NCBI RefSeq assembly: GCF_010994035.1
Contig: NZ_WIXN01000005.1
Span: 62,001-126,000 of the forward strand
Origin: Virgibacillus aidingensis
GTDB taxonomy: Bacteria > Bacillota > Bacilli > Bacillales > Amphibacillaceae
DNA length: 64,000 bases
Direction: 5' to 3'
Position 1 is the first letter of the stretch, and each line of letters opens with the position of its first letter. A program made the position numbers and the translations under genes. Shown here piece after piece: positions 24,616-32,602 of this stretch. The notes beneath the pieces were generated by a model. The model saw only the letters and a program-made list of their open reading frames with translations. It ran no database searches and was not told where the DNA came from.

Positions 24616-24645
24616 TTGTTTTTTGCCGGGATATGAACGTATAAT
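24616..24645 (+). promoter_or_regulatory. Probable promoter of remA, long leader
   Basis: TTGTTT (24616-24621), 18 bases and TATAAT (24640-24645). It would give remA a leader of about 185 bases. A 66-codon frame across this leader (24605-24805) has no ribosome binding site or recognisable homology, so I treat it as untranslated. Confidence 0.5.
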
Positions 24646-24838
24646 AAAATATATCTTGCTTAATGGGGAAATATTGCAGAAAACTATAGAAATAGACTTC
24701 CCGTCCGGGGATGTTTATGTTGAAGAATATTACTTCCCACTCATGCGGTTTGACAATCCAGCGGTCGGAGCAGGAAAACTCCAGCTGAATGAAGCTTCGA
24801 TTTAGTAATGGAAATAAGCAATAATAGGGGGAACAATT

Positions 24839-25102
24839 GTGAGTTTACGTTTGATAAATATTGGATTTGGTAATGTAGTTTCCGCAAATAGGGTGATCTC
24901 AATCGTATCACCTGAGTCAGCTCCTATAAAACGGATTATTACGGTTGCAAGAGATAAAAATAAACTAGTGGATGCTACATATGGCAGACGTACCAGGGCC
25001 GTAATTGTTACAGATAGTGATCATGTGATCCTCTCGGCTGTTCAGCCGGAAACAGTGGGGCAGCGTGTGATCAGCCACGAAGATGTAACAGATGAACAAT
25101 AA
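24839..25102 (+). CDS. remA: Extracellular matrix regulator RemA (DUF370)
   Basis: 87 residues starting at GTG, with TAGGGGG eight bases upstream. The sequence is near canonical: [17 protein letters not shown], then [13 protein letters not shown] and [11 protein letters not shown]. RemA is a DNA-binding protein that forms ring-shaped assemblies and activates biofilm-matrix and osmoprotection genes in B. subtilis. Normally gmk follows directly; here the next gene is rpoZ, 146 bases away. Confidence 0.96.
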   Translation: MSLRLINIGFGNVVSANRVISIVSPESAPIKRIITVARDKNKLVDATYGRRTRAVIVTDSDHVILSAVQPETVGQRVISHEDVTDEQ

Positions 25103-25177
25103 AGCGGAAACTTTATACGGCTGTCTGTGTGCCGGATAAATAAAAGAATTCTTTTTAAAAAAATCAATTTACGTGTA

Positions 25178-25206
25178 TTGCCTTTTGAAAAAGGTTAAGA
25201 TAAAAT
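25178..25206 (+). promoter_or_regulatory. Promoter of rpoZ
   Basis: TTGCCT (25178-25183), 17 bases and TAAAAT (25201-25206), in the short gap where gmk is expected. It gives rpoZ its own start. Confidence 0.7.
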
Positions 25207-25248
25207 TATTGCTCATTTTGCTCATTTATGATACGGAGGTTGGTCATT

Positions 25249-25440
25249 ATGCTGGAACCATCAATTGATTCATTGCAGGAAAGAATTAATTCAAAATATA
25301 CGCTTGTCACGCTTTCTGCCAGACGTGCAAGAGAAATAAGCGAAACGAAAAAGGTATTGGTTGAGAACCCGAAATCCAAAAAATATGTAGGCATGGCACT
25401 TGAAGAAGTTCAGGAAGGAAAGTTATTTTTGGCAGAATAA
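25249..25440 (+). CDS. rpoZ: RNA polymerase omega subunit
   Basis: 63 residues from the ATG at 25249, preceded by ACGGAGGTTGG; an in-frame ATG at 25228 lies upstream of that site. Omega helps assembly of RNA polymerase by binding beta prime. The conserved core [14 protein letters not shown] is present, followed by a C-terminal tail typical of Bacilli. Two terminators follow. Confidence 0.96.
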   Translation: MLEPSIDSLQERINSKYTLVTLSARRAREISETKKVLVENPKSKKYVGMALEEVQEGKLFLAE

Positions 25441-25464
25441 TACTTTTCTGTCTTGTATGGCAAA

Positions 25465-25490
25465 GCCGGAAAAAATAGTCCGGCATTTTT
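25465..25490 (+). terminator. First terminator after rpoZ
   Basis: Stem GCCGGA (25465-25470) / TCCGGC (25479-25484), then ATTTTT. Confidence 0.7.
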
Positions 25491-25542
25491 CAAGCGGTTT
25501 ACCACAGACGGGCCTATACTTTAGTATATATGTCAAATAATC

Positions 25543-25586
25543 AAAGCTCCTTTACAAAGTAAGTGTAAAGGAGCTTTATTCTTTTT
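25543..25586 (+). terminator. Second terminator after rpoZ
   Basis: A longer stem AAAGCTCCTTTAC / GTGTAAAGGAGCTTT, then ATTCTTTTT. Together with the preceding hairpin it isolates rpoZ from coaBC. Confidence 0.88.
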
Positions 25587-25661
25587 CATTGCTGAATAAA
25601 AGTTGTATGATGAAAATATGGACAACCGAATTGATGTAAATTATCTGAGAGGGGCTTAACC

Positions 25662-26867
25662 ATGGTTCAAAATAAGAATGTCATATTAGGCGTTTCAGGA
25701 GGGATTGCCGCCTATAAAGCATGTGCGCTTGCCAGCAAACTGACACAGGCAGGTGCCAATGTAAAAGTAATTATGACTGAAAGTGCCAGGGAGTTTGTTT
25801 CTCCATTAACCTTCCAGGCTTTGTCAAGAAACCCTGTTTATACAGATACATTTGATGAAAAAGATCCTGAAAAAATTGCCCATATTGATGTTGCCGACTG
25901 GGCGGATATAGCTGTCATTGCCCCGGCGACTGCGAATATAATCGGCAAACTGGCCGGCGGTATTGCTGATGATATGCTGTCAACGGTGTTACTAGCTACC
26001 CGGGCAAGTGTATATATCGCTCCGGCTATGAATGTTCATATGTACGCCCACCCTGCCGTAATAAGAAATATGGGGCAGCTGGAAGAATGGGGCTATCATT
26101 TTATTGAGCCTGGAGCGGGATATCTGGCTTGCGGTTATGTTGGAAAAGGCCGTCTGGAAGAACCGGAAGAGATTATTAAGGTAATTGAGGAACACCAACA
26201 TAAAAGCGGCAGGCAGCCGTTAAAGGGGAAAAAGGTACTCGTTTCAGCAGGGCCGACCAGAGAGGTGATAGATCCTGTCCGGTTCTTTTCCAACAGATCA
26301 ACGGGAAAAATGGGTTTTGCGATCGCAGAAGCAGCAGCTGAAGCCGGTGCGGAAGTTACGGTAGTGGCCGGACCTTCAAATGTAACAACAGAAAACGGAT
26401 TGATCAGGCGGGTAGATGTAATTTCCGCGGAAGAAATGTATGAACAGATGCATCACTATTTTCCGGCCAGCGATATTGTAATTAAAGCAGCTGCTGTTGC
26501 AGACTACCGGCCAAAGCAGCAGCATGAAGAGAAGATGAAGAAAAAGGAAGGAGACCTGCAGATAGAATTGGAAAGGACAAAGGATATATTACAGTCGCTT
26601 GGACAAATAAAGGACAAGCAATTCTTGGTAGGTTTTGCAGCTGAAACAACTAATCCCATCGAATATGGGATGCAAAAATTAAAGAAAAAAAATCTTGATG
26701 CCATTGTGATTAATATGGTCTCCGCGGCTTTTGAAGGAGATACAAATATAGCGACCTATATAAATAAACATTCGCAGAAAGAAGAAATAGAATTGGCATC
26801 TAAAGCAGAAGTAGCCAAAGAAATAATTGCATTGATCGAACGGGATATGAAGGGTGACCGCCGGTGA
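25662..26867 (+). CDS. coaBC: Bifunctional phosphopantothenoylcysteine decarboxylase / phosphopantothenate-cysteine ligase
   Basis: 401 residues, catalysing two consecutive steps of coenzyme A synthesis. The N-terminal CoaC flavoprotein domain (about 1-180) has [11 protein letters not shown], the substrate motif APAMNVHMY and the catalytic cysteine in [13 protein letters not shown]. The C-terminal CoaB ligase domain (about 190-395) has [25 protein letters not shown] split over its CTP-binding fold and the [10 protein letters not shown] motif. AGAGGGG precedes the ATG. A weak TTGCTG/GAAAAT pair at 25589-25617 may be the promoter. It overlaps priA by four bases. Confidence 0.97.
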   Translation: MVQNKNVILGVSGGIAAYKACALASKLTQAGANVKVIMTESAREFVSPLTFQALSRNPVYTDTFDEKDPEKIAHIDVADWADIAVIAPATANIIGKLAGGIADDMLSTVLLATRASVYIAPAMNVHMYAHPAVIRNMGQLEEWGYHFIEPGAGYLACGYVGKGRLEEPEEIIKVIEEHQHKSGRQPLKGKKVLVSAGPTREVIDPVRFFSNRSTGKMGFAIAEAAAEAGAEVTVVAGPSNVTTENGLIRRVDVISAEEMYEQMHHYFPASDIVIKAAAVADYRPKQQHEEKMKKKEGDLQIELERTKDILQSLGQIKDKQFLVGFAAETTNPIEYGMQKLKKKNLDAIVINMVSAAFEGDTNIATYINKHSQKEEIELASKAEVAKEIIALIERDMKGDRR

Positions 26868-29272
26868 AAATAGCAAAAATCATTGTTGATGTGCCTGCAA
26901 GCTCTATTAATCAGACATTTGATTATTTAGTTCCTGAGAAGTTCCAGGATATTTTGCAGGAAGGCATGCGGGTCATTGTTCCTTTTGGTCCCAGAAAGGT
27001 CATGGGGTTTATTACCGGTTTTACAGATGAATCAAGCCATGGAAATTTAAAGGAAATAATTGATGTGCTTGATATCACACCGGTATTAACAGATGAATTG
27101 CTGGAATTGGGGAAATGGATTGCCGATAAAACGATCAGCTTTTATATTACTGTTCTTCAGGCTATGCTGCCTCAGGTTTTAAAGGCGCATTATAAAAAAG
27201 AAATTGTGCGTTTGAGCGAAATGGAGCTAAACCCCGAACTGGAATATCTTTTTGCAGGACGTGACCGCATCCAATATGAAGAATTTGAAGGGGCATCCAT
27301 GAGTTATTATCATTTGCAAAAAGCGGTTCAGGATGGTGATATAGCGATTGAACACCTCGTAAAATCGAAAATCACAAAAAAATATACAACCATGCTAAAG
27401 CCTGCAAAACCTGTCCATTTATTGGAAGAAGCCTTGCTTGATTTATCGAAGCAGGCCAAAAAACAGCGCAAAATACTTTCCTATTTTATTGAACACCCGG
27501 ATCCAGTAGAAAAGCAAAAATTTAAAAGTGAGCTCAATGTCACGGAAAGCACCGTAAAAACATTAGTGGATAAGCAGCTTTTGGAGTCAGATAAGGTGGA
27601 GGTATACAGGAATCCATATAATGATAAAATGATAAAAAGAACAGAAGCCCTTCCACTGACAGAAGAACAAAAAGCAGCAATCAAACCGGTAAATGAGCAT
27701 ATTGCAAATCAGGAACATGAAGTTTTTTTGCTGCATGGGGTGACAGGGAGCGGCAAGACGGAAATTTACCTGCAATCCATACAGACGGTTCTGGAAAAAG
27801 GGGAAGAAGCGATTGTATTAGTGCCGGAAATTTCGCTCACTCCCCAAATGGTTAACAGGTTCAAGGCCCGGTTCGGCTCGAAAGTAGCTGTTATGCACAG
27901 CGGCTTATCAACAGGTGAAAAATATGATGAATGGCGCCGCATGCATAACAAGGAAGTAAAAGTAGTAGTTGGGGCGCGGTCTGCCGTATTTGCTCCGTTT
28001 GAAAATATTGGCATTATCATTATTGACGAAGAGCATGAAACTACTTATAAGCAGGAGGACCAGCCGCGCTATCATGCCAGGGATATAGCAATAAAAAGAG
28101 GGGAATATCATCAATGCCCGGTTATTTTAGGAAGTGCAACACCGACACTCGAATCATACGCAAGAGCAAAAAAAGGTGTTTATCAATTGATTTCCCTGAC
28201 AAAGCGGACAAACGAAAAGGAAATGCCTTCCGTAGAGATAGTGGATATGAGAAAAGAACTTCATGCAGGCAACCGCTCCATGTTTTCTCACCTGCTGACG
28301 GAAAAAATGAGAGACTGTATTGATAAGGGAGAACAAATTGTTTTATTGCTTAACAGAAGGGGGTATTCCACATTTGTCATGTGCCGAGAATGCGGCTTTG
28401 TCAATGAATGCCCGCATTGCGACATTGCTTTAACCTTTCATAAGAATTCCAGCAGGCTGAAATGTCATTATTGCTCCTATGAAGAAAGTCTGCCTGCACT
28501 ATGCCCGGAATGTGACAGTGATTTAATTCGTTATTTCGGTACAGGAACACAGCGGGTGGAAGAAGCACTGACCCAATTAATACCAGAAGCACGGGTGCTT
28601 CGGATGGATGTGGATACAACGAGAAGAAAAGGCTCTCATGAAAAGATATTAAATCAATTTTCAAATAGGGAAGCAGATATTTTGCTTGGAACGCAAATGA
28701 TTGCCAAAGGACTGGACTTTAACAATGTTACACTTGCCGGCGTGCTTACAGCGGATTCCATGCTGAATTTACCTGACTTCCGGGCATCGGAAAAAACATT
28801 TCAATTATTGACACAGGTAAGCGGAAGGGCAGGAAGGCATGATCTTACGGGTGAAGTTATTGTCCAGACATATACACCGGATCATTACAGTGTGGAACTG
28901 GCCAGCCAATATAATTTCCAGGCATTTTATAATCAGGAGATGGCTGTGAGGAAAACATTCCAGTATCCTCCATATGTCTTTTTGGCATTAATCACCGTTT
29001 CCCATGAAAACCGGATTAAAGCAGAACAGGCAACACGAAAAATTGTACAGACGCTGTTAAACCATGTGAATGAAAATACGGTTGTATTAGGTCCCAGCCC
29101 TTCGCCAATTCCGCGCATGAAAGATAGATATCGTTTCCAATGCATGGTAAAATACAAAAATGAACCTTCATTAAATAAATATATGAACAGTATTCTTGCC
29201 CATTTTCATGATGAAATACGAAAAAATGAACTGATGATAGCAGTTGATATGCAGCCGTATCATCTAATGTGA
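26864..29272 (+). CDS. priA: Primosomal replication restart helicase PriA
   Basis: 802 residues starting at GTG inside coaBC. PriA loads the replicative helicase at stalled forks. The N-terminal DNA-binding domain is followed by a superfamily 2 helicase core: Walker A GVTGSGKTEIYL near residue 294, DEEH box (IIIDEEHETTYKQ) near 387 and GSATPT. The zinc-binding region has paired cysteine motifs (CRECGFVNECPHC, CHYC, CPEC) near 510-550. In B. subtilis defA follows; here fmt begins 31 bases after the stop. Confidence 0.97.
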   Translation: MKIAKIIVDVPASSINQTFDYLVPEKFQDILQEGMRVIVPFGPRKVMGFITGFTDESSHGNLKEIIDVLDITPVLTDELLELGKWIADKTISFYITVLQAMLPQVLKAHYKKEIVRLSEMELNPELEYLFAGRDRIQYEEFEGASMSYYHLQKAVQDGDIAIEHLVKSKITKKYTTMLKPAKPVHLLEEALLDLSKQAKKQRKILSYFIEHPDPVEKQKFKSELNVTESTVKTLVDKQLLESDKVEVYRNPYNDKMIKRTEALPLTEEQKAAIKPVNEHIANQEHEVFLLHGVTGSGKTEIYLQSIQTVLEKGEEAIVLVPEISLTPQMVNRFKARFGSKVAVMHSGLSTGEKYDEWRRMHNKEVKVVVGARSAVFAPFENIGIIIIDEEHETTYKQEDQPRYHARDIAIKRGEYHQCPVILGSATPTLESYARAKKGVYQLISLTKRTNEKEMPSVEIVDMRKELHAGNRSMFSHLLTEKMRDCIDKGEQIVLLLNRRGYSTFVMCRECGFVNECPHCDIALTFHKNSSRLKCHYCSYEESLPALCPECDSDLIRYFGTGTQRVEEALTQLIPEARVLRMDVDTTRRKGSHEKILNQFSNREADILLGTQMIAKGLDFNNVTLAGVLTADSMLNLPDFRASEKTFQLLTQVSGRAGRHDLTGEVIVQTYTPDHYSVELASQYNFQAFYNQEMAVRKTFQYPPYVFLALITVSHENRIKAEQATRKIVQTLLNHVNENTVVLGPSPSPIPRMKDRYRFQCMVKYKNEPSLNKYMNSILAHFHDEIRKNELMIAVDMQPYHLM

Positions 29273-29303
29273 ATGAACGCTTATTATTACGGGAGGTTTA
29301 AGG

Positions 29304-30245
29304 ATGAAGAGAATTGTTTTTATGGGAACGCCGGATTTTTCCGTACCAATTTTACAAGCCCTGACGGAAACGGACAATGAGGTAGTTCTCGTTGTTTCCC
29401 AGCCGGACAGGCCAAAAGGAAGAAAACGTGTCATTACACCGCCTCCGGTTAAAGCCGAAGCTGAAAAACACGGTATTCCTGTTTTTCAGCCGGAGAGACT
29501 GAAAAATCAATATGAAGAAATACTTGTCCTCAAGCCTGATATTATTATTACAGCAGCATACGGGCAAATATTGCCCAAAGCGTTATTGGAAGCACCGGAA
29601 TACGGGTGTATTAATGTACATGCATCTTTACTCCCCGAATTAAGAGGGGGAGCGCCGATTCACTATGCAATATTGCAGGGAAAAAAGGAAACAGGGATCA
29701 CCATCATGTATATGGCGGAAAAACTGGATGCCGGCGATATTCTAACCCAGCGGAAAGTCCCTATTGAAAAGGATGATCACGTGGGCAGCCTGCATGACAA
29801 ACTGTCAGCTGCCGGAGCAGCATTGCTTACAGATACACTTCCTGATTTATTTGCAAATAAGCTGGATCCGATCAAGCAGGATGATGCCAAAGCCACATTT
29901 GCAGCAAATATAAAAAGGGATGAGGAGAAGATTGATTGGACCAAAAGCAATCAGGAAATATACAACCATATTCGTGGCATGCATCCATGGCCGGTAGCTT
30001 TTACAACCTATGAAAATAAAAATATGAAAATATGGTGGGCGGAGATGGACGATGCGTCCTACGAAGGGATCCCTGGTGAAATTGTAAAAATTGACGATAA
30101 TGAAGCTATTATTGTTATTTGTGGAAATCAAAAGGGGCTGCGTTTAACTGAAATACAGCCTGCAGGCAAAAAAAGAATGGCTGTGAAGGATTACTTGCTC
30201 GGTTCAACGGACAGAATCAAAACAGGTACAATAATGGGTGGTTAG
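29304..30245 (+). CDS. fmt: Methionyl-tRNA formyltransferase
   Basis: 313 residues. It formylates initiator Met-tRNA using 10-formyltetrahydrofolate. The start is [11 protein letters not shown]; the catalytic Asn-His-Asp region is [22 protein letters not shown] near 107-128 with D144 region KLDAGDIL. The C-terminal tRNA-binding domain starts near 205 ([10 protein letters not shown]). GGGAGG precedes the ATG. Its usual partner, peptide deformylase, is absent upstream. It abuts rsmB with no gap. Confidence 0.97.
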   Translation: MKRIVFMGTPDFSVPILQALTETDNEVVLVVSQPDRPKGRKRVITPPPVKAEAEKHGIPVFQPERLKNQYEEILVLKPDIIITAAYGQILPKALLEAPEYGCINVHASLLPELRGGAPIHYAILQGKKETGITIMYMAEKLDAGDILTQRKVPIEKDDHVGSLHDKLSAAGAALLTDTLPDLFANKLDPIKQDDAKATFAANIKRDEEKIDWTKSNQEIYNHIRGMHPWPVAFTTYENKNMKIWWAEMDDASYEGIPGEIVKIDDNEAIIVICGNQKGLRLTEIQPAGKKRMAVKDYLLGSTDRIKTGTIMGG

Positions 30246-31595
30246 ATGAGTAAACATAATTTAAGAGACAGCATGCTTGAAATACTAATCCGGATTGAAA
30301 AGGATACAGGCTACAGCAATCTCCTTATTGATCAGGAAATAAAATCCCGGGATATCTCCCCAAAAGATCAAGGATTACTGACCGAAATTGTTTATGGTAC
30401 ACTGCAGCATAAAATAAGGCTGGATTATTACTTGAAGCATTTTATCAATAAGGGAAAGAAGCTGGATCAATGGGTGGGCATTTTGTTGAGAATGTCACTT
30501 TATCAAATGATTTTTTTGGATAGAATACCTGACCATGCCATTATACATGAGGCTGTGGAAATAGCTAAATCACGGGGACATAAAGGAATTGCTTCACTTG
30601 TGAATGGCGTACTGAGAAGTGTGCAGCGAAAAGGGGTTCCTTCATTGGATCTCATAGAAAGTGATACAGAGCGGCTGGCGATAGAGACGAGCCATCCGGA
30701 ATGGCTTGTAAGACGCTGGATCAGGGCCTATGGATATGAAACAACAAAGGATATGTGCTTTGCAAACACGACTTATAAACCTTTGTCTGTTCGCGTGCAG
30801 CCGTTAAGAATAAACCGGGAAGAAGCCATTCAATTATTAACGGAGGAAGGTTATCAAGTCAGACCTTCTTTCTTTTCCGGCCAAGGGCTTATTATTGATA
30901 AAGGCAATATATTAAATAGCAAACTGTTTAAGCAGGGATTATTGACAATACAGGATCAAAGCTCCATGCTCCCGGCGGAGATGCTGAAATTGTCTTCTGA
31001 AATGCGTGTACTTGATGCGTGCAGTGCACCTGGAGGGAAAGTAACGCATATCGCGGAAAAAATGGGGAATAGAGGGGAAATCCATGCCTATGACCTCCAT
31101 AAAAAGAAAATAAAACTAATTAAACAGAAGGCCAATCAACTTGGACTAAATATTATTCATACTGGGGCGAAGGATGCAAGGAAGCTGCAAGCAGTGCATC
31201 AGCAGAAGAGTTTTGACCGTATTTTGGTCGATGCACCATGTTCGGGACTTGGCGTCATTCGCGGAAAACCGGAAATAAAATACCATAAGGAAGAAAAAGA
31301 CATACACCGTCTTGCGGAAATTCAATTGGATATACTGGGAGAAGTGGCCCCATTGCTTAAGCAAAATGGATTATTGGTTTACAGTACATGTACCGTGGAC
31401 AAAGAAGAAAATGAAGAAGTAGTAAGGCAATTCCTGAATAATCATAACGACTATATAATTGATGTGAACTTTTTTGAAGAACTGCCTTCCATGTTAAAAA
31501 CATCTGTTGGGATATCAGATTATGGCCTGCAGTTATTTCCGCAGTTTTTTGAAACAGATGGTTTCTTTTTGACAAGATTGAAAAGAAAATCATAA
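30246..31595 (+). CDS. rsmB: 16S rRNA (cytosine-967-C5)-methyltransferase RsmB
   Basis: 449 residues: an N-terminal NusB-like RNA-binding domain (about 1-140) and a C-terminal SAM-dependent methyltransferase. The SAM motif is LDACSAPGGKVTHIAEK near 255-271. The two catalytic cysteines are in VDAPCSGLGVIRGKP and STCTVDKEENEE. Its ATG follows the fmt stop directly, so the two are coupled. In B. subtilis rlmN comes next; here a 245-bp gap leads to prpC. Confidence 0.96.
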   Translation: MSKHNLRDSMLEILIRIEKDTGYSNLLIDQEIKSRDISPKDQGLLTEIVYGTLQHKIRLDYYLKHFINKGKKLDQWVGILLRMSLYQMIFLDRIPDHAIIHEAVEIAKSRGHKGIASLVNGVLRSVQRKGVPSLDLIESDTERLAIETSHPEWLVRRWIRAYGYETTKDMCFANTTYKPLSVRVQPLRINREEAIQLLTEEGYQVRPSFFSGQGLIIDKGNILNSKLFKQGLLTIQDQSSMLPAEMLKLSSEMRVLDACSAPGGKVTHIAEKMGNRGEIHAYDLHKKKIKLIKQKANQLGLNIIHTGAKDARKLQAVHQQKSFDRILVDAPCSGLGVIRGKPEIKYHKEEKDIHRLAEIQLDILGEVAPLLKQNGLLVYSTCTVDKEENEEVVRQFLNNHNDYIIDVNFFEELPSMLKTSVGISDYGLQLFPQFFETDGFFLTRLKRKS

Positions 31596-31681
31596 GTATT
31601 TCCCGTATAGGCATACGGATTGTGTACGGCATAAATGCTCACCCCGCCATAAAACACTGGTGTTCCCGTGTCCAATGTAAG

Positions 31682-31716
31682 CCTCGCTGGCTGCCGGATG
31701 CCGGAGCGGGACGAGG
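31682..31716. other. Hairpin in the rsmB-prpC gap
   Basis: CCTCG (31682-31686) / CGAGG (31712-31716), with an inner CCGG/CCGG and GCT/AGC stem. GTTAAAAC follows rather than a T run, so it is at best a weak terminator for rsmB. It lies at the position normally occupied by rlmN. Confidence 0.45.
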
Positions 31717-31778
31717 GTTAAAACTTTGGCAATGGATTAACGGTGTTCATGAAAAAAATTAAATATAAATTGTTCTTT

Positions 31779-31807
31779 TTGAGGCAATCTTATGTCATAC
31801 TTTATAG
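31779..31807 (+). promoter_or_regulatory. Possible promoter of prpC-prkC-rsgA
   Basis: TTGAGG (31779-31784), 17 bases and TTATAG (31802-31807). The match is moderate. Confidence 0.4.
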
Positions 31808-31840
31808 CAAGTGTATCTGTTGTGAAAAAGGGGTGAAAGG

Positions 31841-32602
31841 ATGAAAGCTCGATTTTTAACTGATCAGGGAAAAGTGAGAAGTCATAATGAGGATGCAGGC
31901 GGAATTTTTTATAATCTGTCCGATCAGTTCTTAGCGATTATAGCTGACGGTATGGGAGGACATCAGGCAGGGGACGTCGCCAGCCAAATGGCCATATCTT
32001 TAATGGAAGAAAAATGGAAGCAGCAAAGTGAACTGAGTTCACCGGAAGAAACGGAACAATGGCTGTCATCTGTAATATCTGAAATAAACCATTCCATTTA
32101 TTCTTACGGTTTTCAAAAACCTGAATGTGAGGGTATGGGCACCACCATTGTCATTGCCATTTGTACTGAGGAGTTTGTAACCATAGCGCATATTGGAGAC
32201 AGCCGCTGCTATATGCTGAGCGGATCACGGTTTAATCAGGTAACCGAGGATCATTCATTGGTCAATGAACTTGTCCGGTCCGGACAGATTTCTAAAGATG
32301 CAGCCGAGCAGCATCCGAGGAAAAACGTCCTTTTAAGAGCACTTGGAACAGAGGAACATATCACTTCCGACTTGGAATCGATGAGTTGGGAGCAAGGGGA
32401 TAAACTATTATTATGTTCTGATGGCTTGACCAATAAAGTATCTGATGAAGAACTGGAAGCACTTATTTCCTCTGATAAGGATTTGCAGGAAATTGGGGAA
32501 AATATGGTTCAATTGGCTAATGACAGAGGGGGAGAGGATAACATCTCACTCATTCTCATCCATTATGATCCTTCATCAAAGGGTGGTGAAGATTCATGCT
32601 GA
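31841..32602 (+). CDS. prpC: PP2C-family protein serine/threonine phosphatase PrpC (Stp)
   Basis: 253 residues. A metal-dependent phosphatase that reverses PrkC phosphorylation. Motifs with metal-binding aspartates are IADGMGGHQAGDVAS near residue 34, AHIGDSRCYML, CSDGLTNKVSDEE and GGEDNISLI. GAAAAAGGGGTGAAAGG precedes the ATG. It overlaps prkC by seven bases, so kinase and phosphatase are coupled. Confidence 0.96.
   Translation: MKARFLTDQGKVRSHNEDAGGIFYNLSDQFLAIIADGMGGHQAGDVASQMAISLMEEKWKQQSELSSPEETEQWLSSVISEINHSIYSYGFQKPECEGMGTTIVIAICTEEFVTIAHIGDSRCYMLSGSRFNQVTEDHSLVNELVRSGQISKDAAEQHPRKNVLLRALGTEEHITSDLESMSWEQGDKLLLCSDGLTNKVSDEELEALISSDKDLQEIGENMVQLANDRGGEDNISLILIHYDPSSKGGEDSC

Noticed and set aside
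24605-24805. A 66-codon frame between yloC and remA starting at TTG
   Set aside because: No ribosome binding site at the start, it overlaps the end of yloC, it resembles no known family, and a better explanation is the remA leader with a TATAAT inside.
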